Origin: Halopseudomonas litoralis
Lineage (GTDB): Bacteria; Pseudomonadota; Gammaproteobacteria; Pseudomonadales; Pseudomonadaceae
Assembly: GCF_900105005.1 (NCBI RefSeq)
Contig: NZ_LT629748.1
Location: forward strand, 3,658,001 to 3,722,000
Reading direction: 5' to 3'
DNA: 64,000 nucleotides
Shown here in pieces: positions 26,557 to 35,415 of this stretch. Below the pieces are notes generated by a model. That model searched no databases. It saw nothing but the letters and a program-made list of their open reading frames with translations, and was not told where the DNA came from. Numbering within the stretch: position 1 is the stretch's first letter; every line of letters starts with the position of its first letter. The translations under genes were made by a program, and so were the position numbers.

Positions 26557-28671
26557 ATGGACTACCAGCAAGTCTTCGAACGATCGTCAGCGCCTTCGCT
26601 CCTGCTCAATCGCGCGTTGCAGGTTATTACTTGCAACGCTGCATTCGAGCAGGCAGTGGGTCTGCCGCGGGAGGCTATGGTTGGCCATCCGGTACTGGAG
26701 ATATTCCCCGGTCGGGACGGTCAGCAGCAGGTGTTGCTGCAGTCTTTTCAGCAGGTGCTCAATAGCGCCGCGCCGCATCATATCCAGATGCTTGATTATC
26801 AGTTGTCCTCTAATGCCCAGGGTTCCCATGAATACTGGACGACCAGCCATACGCCGGTGCTTGACGACGCCGGAGTGGTGACAGCGATTCTCTGCCAGCC
26901 GGTCAGTATCTCCGAGCTGATGCTATTGCGCGGACAGCTGGCCCAGCCGGACAGCGGCATCCCGGAGGGTCCGTTGGCGCTGGACCTGCTCAGCCTGCTC
27001 AAGGCCGAGCGCGAGCGTTTCAATCAATTGTTCCAACAGGCGCCTGGCTTCGTTTGCATCCTTCGCGGTCCCAAGCATGTGTTCGAGCTGGCCAACGATG
27101 CCTATTACCAACTGATAGGCCACCGCCAGATTATCGGCCAGGTGCTCGCTGAAGTGTTACCGGAAGTGGTGGCGCAGGGCTTTCTCGACAAGCTGGACCG
27201 GGTTTACACCACCGGCGAGCCCTTCATCGGCGGAGCGGTGCCGATCGAACTGCAGCGCGTGATCGATGGCGCGCTGGAAGAACGCTTCATCGATCTGACC
27301 TATCAGCCGATCCTGGATGCCAAAGGCGAGATCAGCGGCATCTTCGTCCAGGGGCATGATGTGACCGAGGCTCATTGGCTGTCCCAGGAGGTCAGTTTCC
27401 AGGCGGCCCATGATGCACTCACCGGCTTGTGCAATCGCCGCGAAGTGGCCCGGCGGATGGCCGAACTGGAACAGCTGGGTGGTACCCATGCGCTGATGTA
27501 CCTGGATCTGGATCATTTCAAGATCATCAATGACCGTTGCGGCCACCGCGCAGGTGATGCCTTGCTGGTCGAGGTGGCACGGCTGCTGCGCGAGCACGCT
27601 CAGGATGAGGATGTGCTTGCCCGCCTGGGTGGTGATGAATTCGCCATGGTGTTGCGTAACTGTTCGCTGGACCACGCCCGCCAGCGAGCGCAGCAGATCT
27701 GCGAAGGTATCCGGCAGCTGCGTTTCATGTGGAACGGCCGACGCTATTCGATCACTTTCAGTGCCGGTGTCGCCAGTTTCGGCAGTGAGGCCCTGGCCTC
27801 CTTCAGCGAAGGGCTGGGTCTGGCGGATGCGGCATGTTTCCTGGCCAAGGAAAAAGGCCGCAACCAAGTCATCGTCAGCCAACCAAGCGACGAGGAAGTC
27901 CGCCGCCGACAACAGGATATGGATTGGACCGATCGCCTGCGCGAAGCCATGCGCGAGGATCGGGTGGTGCTATTCGGTCAGCGCTTCGAATGTTTCAGCG
28001 AGGCCTCCCGCGAGGAAGGCATGACGTGCTTCGAGGTGTTGTCCCGACTGCGTGGAGCCGAGGGTGAGCTGATTTCACCCGGTGCCTTCATTCCCGCCGC
28101 CGAACGCTATGGCCTGATCGGCGAGCTGGATCGGCACATTATCCACAAGGCGTTTTCCATCCTCCAGCAGATGGACCCGGCGCAGCGTCAGCGTACCCGC
28201 TATTTCGTCAATGTCTCGGGTCTGACACTGGGCAGCCGGGGCTTCCTGGAATATGTGTTCTCGACTTTGGGGCAGTTCCCCGACGTGCAACCGGGTAACG
28301 TCTGTTTCGAGGTGACCGAGACAGCGGCTATCAATAGTCTGGAGGTGACGGCTAACTTGCTTGGCGAGTTGGTCAACCATGGCTTTCAGGTGGCACTGGA
28401 TGATTTCGGCAGCGGGATGTCGTCCTTTGCCTATCTGCAACATCTGCCCGTGCAGTACCTCAAGATCGATGGCGAATTCATCAAGGGCATTCGCAATCCG
28501 CCGGCGGGCAGCGTGATCGTCGAATCGGTGATCCAGGTGGCGCGCGCCTTCAATATCAAGACCATTGCCGAATCCGTGGAATGGCCGGATCTCGCTCCGA
28601 TATTGCAGGCCGTGGGCGCCGATTACGGTCAGGGTTTTGCGTTGCACCGCCCTGAACCCTTGCCGTTTTGA
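26557..28671 (+). CDS. PAS-PAS-GGDEF-EAL dual-domain c-di-GMP enzyme
   Basis: A 704-residue soluble signalling protein. Two PAS-like domains (about 1-115 and 150-265), then GGDEF (about 280-440) with intact RLGGDEF and LDLDHFKIIND, then EAL (about 465-704). No RxxD I-site precedes GGDEF (QDED there). In the EAL domain the signature is EVLSR, with GQRF, NVSG, FEVTETA, DDFGSGMSSFAYLQHLP, LKIDGEFIKG and GADYGQGF present, so the metal and catalytic residues look kept. It could make, break or both make and break c-di-GMP. ATG after a GGGGGGG tract. Sensor input unknown. Confidence 0.92.
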   Translation: MDYQQVFERSSAPSLLLNRALQVITCNAAFEQAVGLPREAMVGHPVLEIFPGRDGQQQVLLQSFQQVLNSAAPHHIQMLDYQLSSNAQGSHEYWTTSHTPVLDDAGVVTAILCQPVSISELMLLRGQLAQPDSGIPEGPLALDLLSLLKAERERFNQLFQQAPGFVCILRGPKHVFELANDAYYQLIGHRQIIGQVLAEVLPEVVAQGFLDKLDRVYTTGEPFIGGAVPIELQRVIDGALEERFIDLTYQPILDAKGEISGIFVQGHDVTEAHWLSQEVSFQAAHDALTGLCNRREVARRMAELEQLGGTHALMYLDLDHFKIINDRCGHRAGDALLVEVARLLREHAQDEDVLARLGGDEFAMVLRNCSLDHARQRAQQICEGIRQLRFMWNGRRYSITFSAGVASFGSEALASFSEGLGLADAACFLAKEKGRNQVIVSQPSDEEVRRRQQDMDWTDRLREAMREDRVVLFGQRFECFSEASREEGMTCFEVLSRLRGAEGELISPGAFIPAAERYGLIGELDRHIIHKAFSILQQMDPAQRQRTRYFVNVSGLTLGSRGFLEYVFSTLGQFPDVQPGNVCFEVTETAAINSLEVTANLLGELVNHGFQVALDDFGSGMSSFAYLQHLPVQYLKIDGEFIKGIRNPPAGSVIVESVIQVARAFNIKTIAESVEWPDLAPILQAVGADYGQGFALHRPEPLPF

Positions 28672-28681
28672 ACCCGCCCGG

Positions 28682-29578
28682 CTACCTCGTGTTGGTTACT
28701 GGCTGTGCCAGCAGCCAGCTCAACGCATCGTCCCAGAACGGCTGTGATTCGCTGCGAAAGTAACCCATATGCCCGATCGGTCGATTACCGGGTGCGGGTT
28801 GTATATCACCGATGGTCTTCGGCGCGTTGCGGTAGCCCTTGGCGAAGGCATCGCGTGAGCGTGGCGGCGCCCATGGGTCATCGGTCGAGGTGATGAAGGC
28901 GCAGGGCGTCTGTACTGCCGCGTACAGCGGTTTCACCCAGCCCATGGCCGGGTCATCGAAGTAATAGTGAGAAAAACCGCACCAGCGCTTCCAGTCGCGG
29001 TAGACGCCCAGCGGCAAGTCGTCACCCATGCCCAGTACGCTCCATGCCATATAACCTTTCCAGGACACGATTGCCGGCATAATGACGCTCCAGAACAGGC
29101 GGATCTTCAGCGCCTCGCCCTTCGGCATCCAGCCGGCCCAACCGGCACCGGTGCCGAAGGTGTAGCATGCGGCGAGACGGTCATGATTGGGCAACAGGCC
29201 GATGGCATGACCGCCGAACGAGTGGCCGACCCAGTACAGCGGCAGATCCTCTTTGCCCAGCAGCTCCACGGCAGCCGCCAGATCCTTCTGCGACCAGTCC
29301 AGATAGGACATCTCGAAACCCTTCAGCGAAGCGGGTTGCGACTCGCCGGAACCGCGGTAGTCGATGGTCAGTACGTTCAGGCCACGCTGCGCTGCATACT
29401 CGGCGAATCGCCGGTAGAACCGTTGCGGCACGCCGGTCCCGCCGGCCACCAGCAGATTGCCCCTGGCCTCGCCCCGAGCCCGATAACGATACGCAGTCAG
29501 GACGTAGCCATCATTGGCGGTGATGCTGATCTTCTCGCAGGAAACCCGGATTTCAGGCGTTTGGGTGGCAGCATTCAT
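28682..29578 (-). CDS. Alpha/beta hydrolase (esterase/acylglycerol lipase-like)
   Basis: A 298-residue protein with the alpha/beta-hydrolase core: VAGGTGVPQRFYRRFAEYAAQRG (oxyanion region), TIDYRGSGES, nucleophile elbow VGHSFGGHA (Ser near 119), acid region STDDPWAPP and His in IGHMGYFR. No signal peptide. A perfect 16-bp palindrome sits 27 bp before the start. It converges with the PAS-GGDEF-EAL gene. Substrate unknown; similar proteins are linked to TetR-controlled lipid or ester metabolism. Confidence 0.87.
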   Translation of the reverse strand: MNAATQTPEIRVSCEKISITANDGYVLTAYRYRARGEARGNLLVAGGTGVPQRFYRRFAEYAAQRGLNVLTIDYRGSGESQPASLKGFEMSYLDWSQKDLAAAVELLGKEDLPLYWVGHSFGGHAIGLLPNHDRLAACYTFGTGAGWAGWMPKGEALKIRLFWSVIMPAIVSWKGYMAWSVLGMGDDLPLGVYRDWKRWCGFSHYYFDDPAMGWVKPLYAAVQTPCAFITSTDDPWAPPRSRDAFAKGYRNAPKTIGDIQPAPGNRPIGHMGYFRSESQPFWDDALSWLLAQPVTNTR

Positions 29579-29605
29579 TGTCTGTCGTTCCGTTTGTTGT
29601 GGTTG

Positions 29606-29621
29606 TCAAACGACCGTTTGA
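29606..29621. promoter_or_regulatory. TetR-type operator palindrome
   Basis: TCAAACG-AC-CGTTTGA is a perfect inverted repeat of the kind bound by TetR regulators of fatty-acid and xenobiotic genes. It lies 27 bp upstream of the hydrolase start. No TetR gene is next to it in this window. Confidence 0.65.
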
Positions 29622-29838
29622 TTTCCCTACGCTAAACTAACCTGGGGTAAGCGTCAAATGAGCAAGCCGGCCAGATATCCTCCGACTTCGACGACCGGTG
29701 TTGCATGGACGGTGAGATGCATTGGGGCAGCGCCCGGGTGCGGACCAGGCCGTGATACCCGACAGGAGTGAGAGGCCGAACGACATTCAGCTCGAGAGGA
29801 TTGGGGTACCATGGTGGAAATATTAATGGAGCCTGCCC

Positions 29839-30609
29839 TTGTTCAGTGATTTATCGATCGAATTTGATGAGCTCGGCATGCACCTTGATGTGCCCTTTGT
29901 GCCAACCGGTGAAGGCGTGGTCAAGGCGATGCTGGACCTGGCTGCGGTCGGGCCCGATGACGTGCTCTTTGACCTCGGCTCCGGTGACGGACGTATTGTC
30001 GTGGCAGCGGCGCGGGATCACGGCGCTCAGGCAGTGGGTGTGGAAATAGACTCTGGTCGGGTCGCGCTGGCTCAGGCCTATGCCGAACAGATGGACGTTG
30101 ATGACCGGGTCTGCTTCATTGAATATGATCTGTTGGAGGTGGACTTCTCTCCAGCCAGCGTAGTGACCATGTTTCTACTGCCGCACATCAACCTGGCGCT
30201 GCGGCCACGCCTGCTGGAGGAATTGCGGCCCGGCACGCGGATCGTTTCCCACACCTTCGATATGGGTGACTGGAAGCCGGATCGGCGGATTCCCGCCAAG
30301 TACGACAGCATCTTTCTGTGGGTGATACCGGCCCGGGTCGCGGGCGTCTGGCACTGGCAGACGGCAGAAGGGAGGAATTACCAGGTTGAGCTTGAGCAAC
30401 GCTATCAGCAATTGTCCGGAGAAGTCTGGGTAGATGGTCAGCTCGCCGAGCTGGAGAGCGCTCGGCTTTGGGGCGACTTGCTGGAACTGGTAGTGCTTCA
30501 CGAAGGAGACTATGAGCCCGAATCGATCGTCATGCATTGCCGGGGTGATCGACTGGTGGTGGTGGGTGAGAGCCAGCAGGGAGCTGTTGCCTACCAGCGG
30601 GCAGACTAG
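29839..30609 (+). CDS. SAM-dependent methyltransferase with TTG start
   Basis: A 256-residue class I methyltransferase: motif I is DVLFDLGSGDGRIV (about 41-54), the acidic motif II is VGVEIDSGRV and motif post-I FIEYDLLEVDFS. The C-terminal part is a beta-rich domain without recognised motif. The only in-frame start near the fold is TTG at 29839 with GGAG about 7 nt upstream; a nearby ATG at 29826 is out of frame. Methyl acceptor unknown. It stands alone between the hydrolase promoter region and the RES gene. Confidence 0.82.
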   Translation: MFSDLSIEFDELGMHLDVPFVPTGEGVVKAMLDLAAVGPDDVLFDLGSGDGRIVVAAARDHGAQAVGVEIDSGRVALAQAYAEQMDVDDRVCFIEYDLLEVDFSPASVVTMFLLPHINLALRPRLLEELRPGTRIVSHTFDMGDWKPDRRIPAKYDSIFLWVIPARVAGVWHWQTAEGRNYQVELEQRYQQLSGEVWVDGQLAELESARLWGDLLELVVLHEGDYEPESIVMHCRGDRLVVVGESQQGAVAYQRAD

Positions 30610-30626
30610 CTGGGTGATCCCTGGAA

Positions 30627-31100
30627 CTACTTCAAGCGCTTATCAAAAGCATAATCGGATCGTGCAGCGCTTTTGACGCAGGCTGCGAAAGCAGCATGAG
30701 TCGGGTTAAGCAGGAGATTATTTTCACTGGGGGTGATGGTACTAGGTAGGAGCAGGCCGACACCATCGCACGATGCCAGCCACTCATCGCCGATCATGGC
30801 CGTCTCGCTTGGTGCGGGGTCAGCCCGCCAGTTTGTGGGTAGATGTGCGTGGCCCAGCTCGCGAATATGTTCAACGGGAATAGTCACCGTAAACAGGGTG
30901 TAGGTACTTAACAGCGCCGTCGAGTTCAGATGAGCCAGCATTTCCAGCGTTGCCAGTGAAACGCTGGACGTGAGATAGACGCAGGGCCTGCCTTTGCTGT
31001 TCCAACGACCGCCATACAGTCGGGCGCCCTCACCATCGAAGGCCGAGGCTGCCCATTTCTGTTTGATTATCCGATAGTAGGTTTGCGTCTCTGCGGTCAC
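30627..31100 (-). CDS. RES-domain toxin
   Basis: A 157-residue RES-domain protein. RES toxins degrade NAD+ (some as NAD+ phosphorylases) and stop growth. The conserved Arg, Tyr and Glu are visible as GGRWN (R32), VYL (Y42) and TLEML (E53), with a Ser-containing region later (PSETAMIGDEWL). Length is normal for the family. Its ATG overlaps the stop of the upstream antitoxin gene by 4 bp, the standard Xre-RES order. Confidence 0.93.
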   Translation of the reverse strand: MTAETQTYYRIIKQKWAASAFDGEGARLYGGRWNSKGRPCVYLTSSVSLATLEMLAHLNSTALLSTYTLFTVTIPVEHIRELGHAHLPTNWRADPAPSETAMIGDEWLASCDGVGLLLPSTITPSENNLLLNPTHAAFAACVKSAARSDYAFDKRLK

Positions 31101-31549
31101 GCAACAATTCCGTGTTCCAGTCGGCCAATCATGTCGATCACCGCATCCAGCTCAACGCCGGTAGACAACATTTCCATGGGTGCTTTCCCGCCGAGCCCCT
31201 TGATGGGCGATTTCATCCACTGGCGGGCAGCTTCCCGGTCCCCTTCAAACAGCCTCACTGCGGCTTCATAGACTTCGACGAACTGGACGATCCGGTCACT
31301 TTCATGGGTACTGAATCGGCCGGATTTGGCCCGGCGATTCACTGTGGTGAGTGGGATAGCCAGCATCTCGGACAGCTTCTTGACGTCGGCACCAGACAGT
31401 TCCACCAGTTTGGTGTAGGTCGTGTAAGGCACGCCTTCCTGGACGATCTGGTATAAAGCCTGCCCCCTGCTTGGCAGACCGATCTGATACCAAACTGTTT
31501 TCTCCGACGTTTGGGGTGGCTCGTAGGTTTTGAATACGGGTGAGGTCAT
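31097..31549 (-). CDS. Xre/MbcA/ParS-type antitoxin (DUF2384)
   Basis: A 150-residue partner of the RES toxin. The N-terminal helix-turn-helix lies around TYTKLVELSGADVKKLSEMLAIPLTTVNRRAKSGRFS (about 42-80), and the C-terminal DUF2384 toxin-binding part includes AARQWMKSPIKGLGGKAPMEML ending in ELDAVIDMIGRLEHGI. The ATG at 31549 has a plain CCAGGTGG site. Its own promoter with an inverted repeat is just upstream, so autoregulation is likely. Confidence 0.92.
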   Translation of the reverse strand: MTSPVFKTYEPPQTSEKTVWYQIGLPSRGQALYQIVQEGVPYTTYTKLVELSGADVKKLSEMLAIPLTTVNRRAKSGRFSTHESDRIVQFVEVYEAAVRLFEGDREAARQWMKSPIKGLGGKAPMEMLSTGVELDAVIDMIGRLEHGIVA

Positions 31550-31582
31550 AAGCCACCTGGTTGTTTGGTGTGTTTCATTTGG

Positions 31583-31611
31583 AGTATTGCTGACGCTCGG
31601 GCATGCGTCAA
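31583..31611 (-). promoter_or_regulatory. Promoter and operator of the Xre-RES module
   Basis: On the minus strand TTGACG (31611-31606), 17 nt, AATACT (31588-31583) is a good sigma-70 promoter. A perfect inverted repeat TGACGC-N8-GCGTCA (31591-31610) overlaps the -35 box and spacer, the expected place for antitoxin binding. Confidence 0.75.
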
Positions 31612-31645
31612 ACTGCACAGGCGGGCATCTGGGCCAGGGAGACTG

Positions 31646-32518
31646 TTACTGCGCCTCCCGGTCCAAGCTGAAGCGATAGTCGTGTCGCGCCAGCGGTTCG
31701 ACGATACCCACCTGATAGGTATCCACGATCACCTGATTATCATCCATCACCGTCAATACCCGAAACATCGGCACATGCTGATCTTCATCGGGGATCTTGG
31801 TGCGCTCCAGCGCCGGGATGTGCAGATGGTGCACGCCGTCGATCTGTTTCGAGTGCTCGCTGCGTTCCAGATCCATATGAAGGTCGCCGGAGATCATCGC
31901 CACCAGGTTGGGCTGAGTGCTGACGTCGGCAAAGCCGGGGTGGTGGATGCCCTTATCCGGGTTTTCCGGGAAGGTGCCGGCGGGAGCGCCGTGGACGACC
32001 AGCAGTACCGGTTTGGGATGCAGCTGCTGGACCTGCTGCTTGACCCAGGCGACGCCTTCATCATGAAAATCCCGACCCTCATCGGGAGAAGCCATGACCA
32101 GTGCCAGTTGCTCGAACTCCATGACATAGCTGGGGCCGGGTATCTCGACCTTGCCTTCGTTCCAGCGCTGGGCATATTCCATATAACGCTCGACGGTTGA
32201 GCTGTGTTCCTCGTTGCCCATGATCGGGTAGAAGGGCAGTGTCAGGCGTTGCAGCACCGGGGTAACGGCTTCGTATTGCAGTTCGGTGCCCTTGTGCGCG
32301 ATATCGCCGACGCCGATGACAAAGTCGAGGTCGTGGGTGTCGGTCAGATGATTGACGTGGCCGACGGCGGCGGCCAGGCCGGGGAATTCCGCCTTGGGCT
32401 TGGGCTCGGCATCACCGAGGATGGCAAAGCGCAGCACCGGCTCGGCGGCGCTGGTTAGAGGCGGGGCGATAACGCTGCCGAGCAGCAGGCAGGTGGATAG
32501 CAGGGTGCGGAGTTTCAT
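31646..32518 (-). CDS. Periplasmic calcineurin-like metallophosphoesterase
   Basis: A 290-residue exported phosphoesterase. The ATG at 32518 has an AAGGAA site; signal peptide to about TSAAE. The dinuclear metal motifs are GDAE, VIGVGDIAH, IMGNEEH, VVHGAPAG and ISGDLHM, in the order of the calcineurin fold (the Asn-His pair is GNEEH). It is the last gene of the phytate-type operon and lies 97 bp after phoX, across a hairpin. Likely removes phosphate from released phosphoesters; exact substrate unknown. Confidence 0.9.
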   Translation of the reverse strand: MKLRTLLSTCLLLGSVIAPPLTSAAEPVLRFAILGDAEPKPKAEFPGLAAAVGHVNHLTDTHDLDFVIGVGDIAHKGTELQYEAVTPVLQRLTLPFYPIMGNEEHSSTVERYMEYAQRWNEGKVEIPGPSYVMEFEQLALVMASPDEGRDFHDEGVAWVKQQVQQLHPKPVLLVVHGAPAGTFPENPDKGIHHPGFADVSTQPNLVAMISGDLHMDLERSEHSKQIDGVHHLHIPALERTKIPDEDQHVPMFRVLTVMDDNQVIVDTYQVGIVEPLARHDYRFSLDREAQ

Positions 32519-32562
32519 GGATATTCCTTGTGGTGGGGCTTGAAAGTTGTGTTTACCCTTGC

Positions 32563-32586
32563 GTCGAGCAGGCGCTCGACACACCC
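32563..32586. repeat. REP-like palindrome between phoX and the phosphoesterase gene
   Basis: GTCGAGC-AGGC-GCTCGAC (32563-32580) then ACACCC. It resembles the palindromes at 23659 and 48092 in half-site sequence, spacer length and following CCC. In the transcript it would form a hairpin between two cistrons. Confidence 0.6.
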
Positions 32587-32615
32587 AGGTGGGTTGTCTC
32601 CGGGGCTGGCTTCCA

Positions 32616-34607
32616 TCAACTGCCTATCACCCTTCCATCCTCATGGGTGATCATCACAGTAGTGGAGCGCGGGCGGCTGTGGCCATCGCTGGCGGGGTAG
32701 CTGATGCCGGGGTGCTGGACGTTGATCCATAGCGTTCGGTAGTCCGGGGTCCAGGTGATGCCGGTGATTTCCGCGCCGCGTGGGCCGACCAGAAAACGCC
32801 GTACTTCGCGGGTCTGCGGGTCAGCGCAGAGTAATTGGTTGCAGCCAGTGTTGACGGTATGGGCGGCCTCTTCGTCGGAGTCGGTCTGAATCCACAGGCG
32901 TCCGCCGCCGTCGAAGGCCAGCCCGTCCGGGGAGGAAAAGATGTCGCCCTGGATAGTGCCGATCAGGTTATCCGGCAGCGGCTGGCCTTCGGCATCCGTA
33001 GCACCGGGCTGATCCCCGGCGAGCAGGAACAGGTCCCACTTGAAGGCGGTGGCCGCCGGGTCGGCGCCATCTTCGCGCCAGCGCAGAATCTGCCCGTGCT
33101 GGTTGTTCGGGCGCGGATTAGCGGCGTCCAGCGGCGAACGGTCGCCGCGCTCATGATTGTTGGTCAGAGTGACATACACCTCGCGGCTCTCGGGATGCAC
33201 CGCGACCCATTCCGGGCGGTCCATCGGCGTGGCACCGAGAATATCGGCGGCGCCCCGGGCATTGAGCAACACTGCTTGCTGGTCGGCAAAGCCATTGGCT
33301 GCGGTCAGGCCCTGCACGCCCCAGATCAGCGGCAGCCAGTGGCCGCGACCGTCTTCGTCGAAACGCGCGGCGTACAGGATGCCGCTGTCCAGCAGGTCGC
33401 GGCTGGCGGCGCGGTTGGCCGGGTCATGGCGGCCGTCGGGAATGAACTTCCATACGTATTCACCCCGGGCATCATCCCCGGAATAAACTGCCATGCGTCC
33501 GTCGTCGCCCATGGATAGCACCGAACATTCGCGGCCCAGTCGACCCATGGCGGTGCGCTTTATCGGGGTGCTGTAGGGATCGAAGGGGTCGATTTCCACT
33601 ACCCAGCCGAAGCGATGCGGTTCGTTGACGTGGCCCTGATGCGGTTGTTGCTCATCCGGGGTGGCATCAAAGCGGGCGTCGACCGACTCCCAGGCGTAGT
33701 AGGCGCTGCGCTGGCCCTGGCCGATGCCGTAGCGCTGGTGGGTCGGGCGGCTGGCATGGTCGGCAGCGTCGCGATTGACGAAGTAGTTGTGGAAGTTCTC
33801 TTCGCAGGTCAGATAGGTGCCCCAGGGCGTGACGCCCATTGAGCAGTTGTTCAGGGTGCCCAGCACTTCGGTGCCGCTTGGGTCGCTGGCGGTACGCATG
33901 CGCCGGTCGCCACGCAGCGGGCCGCTGACAACCATTGGTGTCATGGCACTGATGCGTCGGTGATAGCGCGAGCCTGACACCCGCTGCCACTGGCCTTCGG
34001 TATCCCTGCGGATTTCCAATACGCTGACACCGTGGGCCGCCTGTTCCTTACGTACCTGATCCAGCGGACGCTGACGGCGACCGTCTTGCAGCTCGGTGTA
34101 GCTGAACCCGTCGCTATGCAGCGTCGGGTTGATGTACTCGTGGTTGATCACCAGCAGACCGTGCGCGTTGGGCGCCTCCTCGAAGGGGAAGAAGTGCATG
34201 CCGTCATGGTTGTCGCCGGCCTGCAACAGTTGCGCCTGCCAGTCCTGGGAGGCGTCATCCCGCCAGGGTGGGGCGCTGTCCAGCACCGCATCGCCCCAGC
34301 TGAAGAAAGCCTCGGCGCGGTAGCCGTCGGCTACCAGAATGCGGTCGAAGTCCGCGCCGGTTTGCGCGGCCACCCCGGTAAAGCCCATCAGTGGGGCGAC
34401 CAACGGTTGGGCGCCGGGGGTACTGCGTTGGCAACCCAGCAGACTGCCGCCGAACAACCCGAAGGCGGCCAGTGCCAGCCCGCCCTTGAGTACCTGACGC
34501 CGGCTGCGGCTGACGATGGTATCCAAATCGGTGGCCTGACTCGGGTTGAGCCGACGGTCGTCCACCGCTTGCAGGTCGTCGTGGTAGTGATGATGTTCCT
34601 GTCTCAT
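32616..34607 (-). CDS. phoX: PhoX-type alkaline phosphatase, Tat lipoprotein
   Basis: PhoX enzymes are calcium/iron-dependent phosphomonoesterases exported folded. The 663-residue product begins at ATG 34607 and has the twin-arginine motif SRSRRQVLKGG (R36-R37), a hydrophobic stretch and a lipobox LLGC (C59), so it may be a Tat lipoprotein. DUF839-type features: NHEYINPTLHSDG, the Asn-rich GTLNNCSMGVTPWGTYLTCEENFHNYF, EVYVTLTNNHERG and LWIQTDSDE. Starts 10 bp after the tonB stop. Acts on diverse phosphoesters, suited to follow a phytase. Confidence 0.93.
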   Translation of the reverse strand: MRQEHHHYHDDLQAVDDRRLNPSQATDLDTIVSRSRRQVLKGGLALAAFGLFGGSLLGCQRSTPGAQPLVAPLMGFTGVAAQTGADFDRILVADGYRAEAFFSWGDAVLDSAPPWRDDASQDWQAQLLQAGDNHDGMHFFPFEEAPNAHGLLVINHEYINPTLHSDGFSYTELQDGRRQRPLDQVRKEQAAHGVSVLEIRRDTEGQWQRVSGSRYHRRISAMTPMVVSGPLRGDRRMRTASDPSGTEVLGTLNNCSMGVTPWGTYLTCEENFHNYFVNRDAADHASRPTHQRYGIGQGQRSAYYAWESVDARFDATPDEQQPHQGHVNEPHRFGWVVEIDPFDPYSTPIKRTAMGRLGRECSVLSMGDDGRMAVYSGDDARGEYVWKFIPDGRHDPANRAASRDLLDSGILYAARFDEDGRGHWLPLIWGVQGLTAANGFADQQAVLLNARGAADILGATPMDRPEWVAVHPESREVYVTLTNNHERGDRSPLDAANPRPNNQHGQILRWREDGADPAATAFKWDLFLLAGDQPGATDAEGQPLPDNLIGTIQGDIFSSPDGLAFDGGGRLWIQTDSDEEAAHTVNTGCNQLLCADPQTREVRRFLVGPRGAEITGITWTPDYRTLWINVQHPGISYPASDGHSRPRSTTVMITHEDGRVIGS

Positions 34608-34617
34608 GTTCTGCTCA

Positions 34618-35412
34618 TCATTGAATGCGGTAGCGGAAGGTGTTGCGCACATCGTCCACGGCCACAGCCTGGCCATTGATAACGCGCGGCTGGTAGCGGA
34701 AGGACTTGGCGGCGGCCAGCGATGGGCGAGCGAACAGTGGATCGTCACAGGCACTGTCGATCACCTGGGGATTACTGACGCGTCCGTCACGGGTGACCGT
34801 GTAACTTACCGTGCAATCCCCTTCCAGCTGTTTATCCAGCGCCCGGCGCGGATAGGTCGGCGGCTTTTTGCTGATCGGCTGGTACTGGGCAATGGCCGCT
34901 GCTTCGGCGGCGCGACGTGCGGCCTCAGCATCGGCCAGCCTCTGAGCTTCAGCCTCGGCGGCCAGCCGTTGCTGCTCTTCACGGGCGTACTGCTCGGCCA
35001 GCTCGCGTTGCTGCTGGTCGTGCCGTTGTTGTTCCTGCTCCTGCTGGCGGCGCTGCTCGACGAGACGTTGTTGCTCCTGACGTTCGCGCTCCTGCTGCTC
35101 CTCCAAACGCTTGCGAGCAATTGCGGCCTGATCCACCTGCGGCTCCAGCGGTGCCGGCGGTTCGGCTTCTACCACCGGTTCGGGCAGCGGTTCAGGTTCA
35201 ACAGTGGGCGGCTCCGGCGCCGGGCTGGGCAGGGTGACCAGCTGCATGACCATCACCGACGGCGGTGCGCTGGCCGGCGGCTCGGGTGACCAACTGCTGT
35301 ACAGCATCCCGATGGCCCCGCCGTGCAGCAGCAGGGTGGCTGCGGCAGGCAGCAGCCAGCTGTCGGCGCGGCGGGCCCGGTGTAGTGTAGTGGTCGGGAT
35401 CAAGGTGTTCAT
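34618..35412 (-). CDS. tonB: TonB energy-transducing protein
   Basis: Couples the inner-membrane proton force to outer-membrane receptors. The 264-residue protein has one N-terminal membrane helix (about 20-40), a Pro/Glu linker (about 45-95), a long Gln/Glu/Arg coiled-coil-like stretch (about 95-175) and the C-terminal TonB domain with PPTYPRRALDKQLEGDCTVSYTVTRDG and FRYQPRVINGQAV. It begins 3 bp after the exbD stop. As part of a cluster with its own receptor it is probably dedicated to that receptor. Confidence 0.94.
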   Translation of the reverse strand: MNTLIPTTTLHRARRADSWLLPAAATLLLHGGAIGMLYSSWSPEPPASAPPSVMVMQLVTLPSPAPEPPTVEPEPLPEPVVEAEPPAPLEPQVDQAAIARKRLEEQQERERQEQQRLVEQRRQQEQEQQRHDQQQRELAEQYAREEQQRLAAEAEAQRLADAEAARRAAEAAAIAQYQPISKKPPTYPRRALDKQLEGDCTVSYTVTRDGRVSNPQVIDSACDDPLFARPSLAAAKSFRYQPRVINGQAVAVDDVRNTFRYRIQ

Positions 35413-35415
35413 GTG

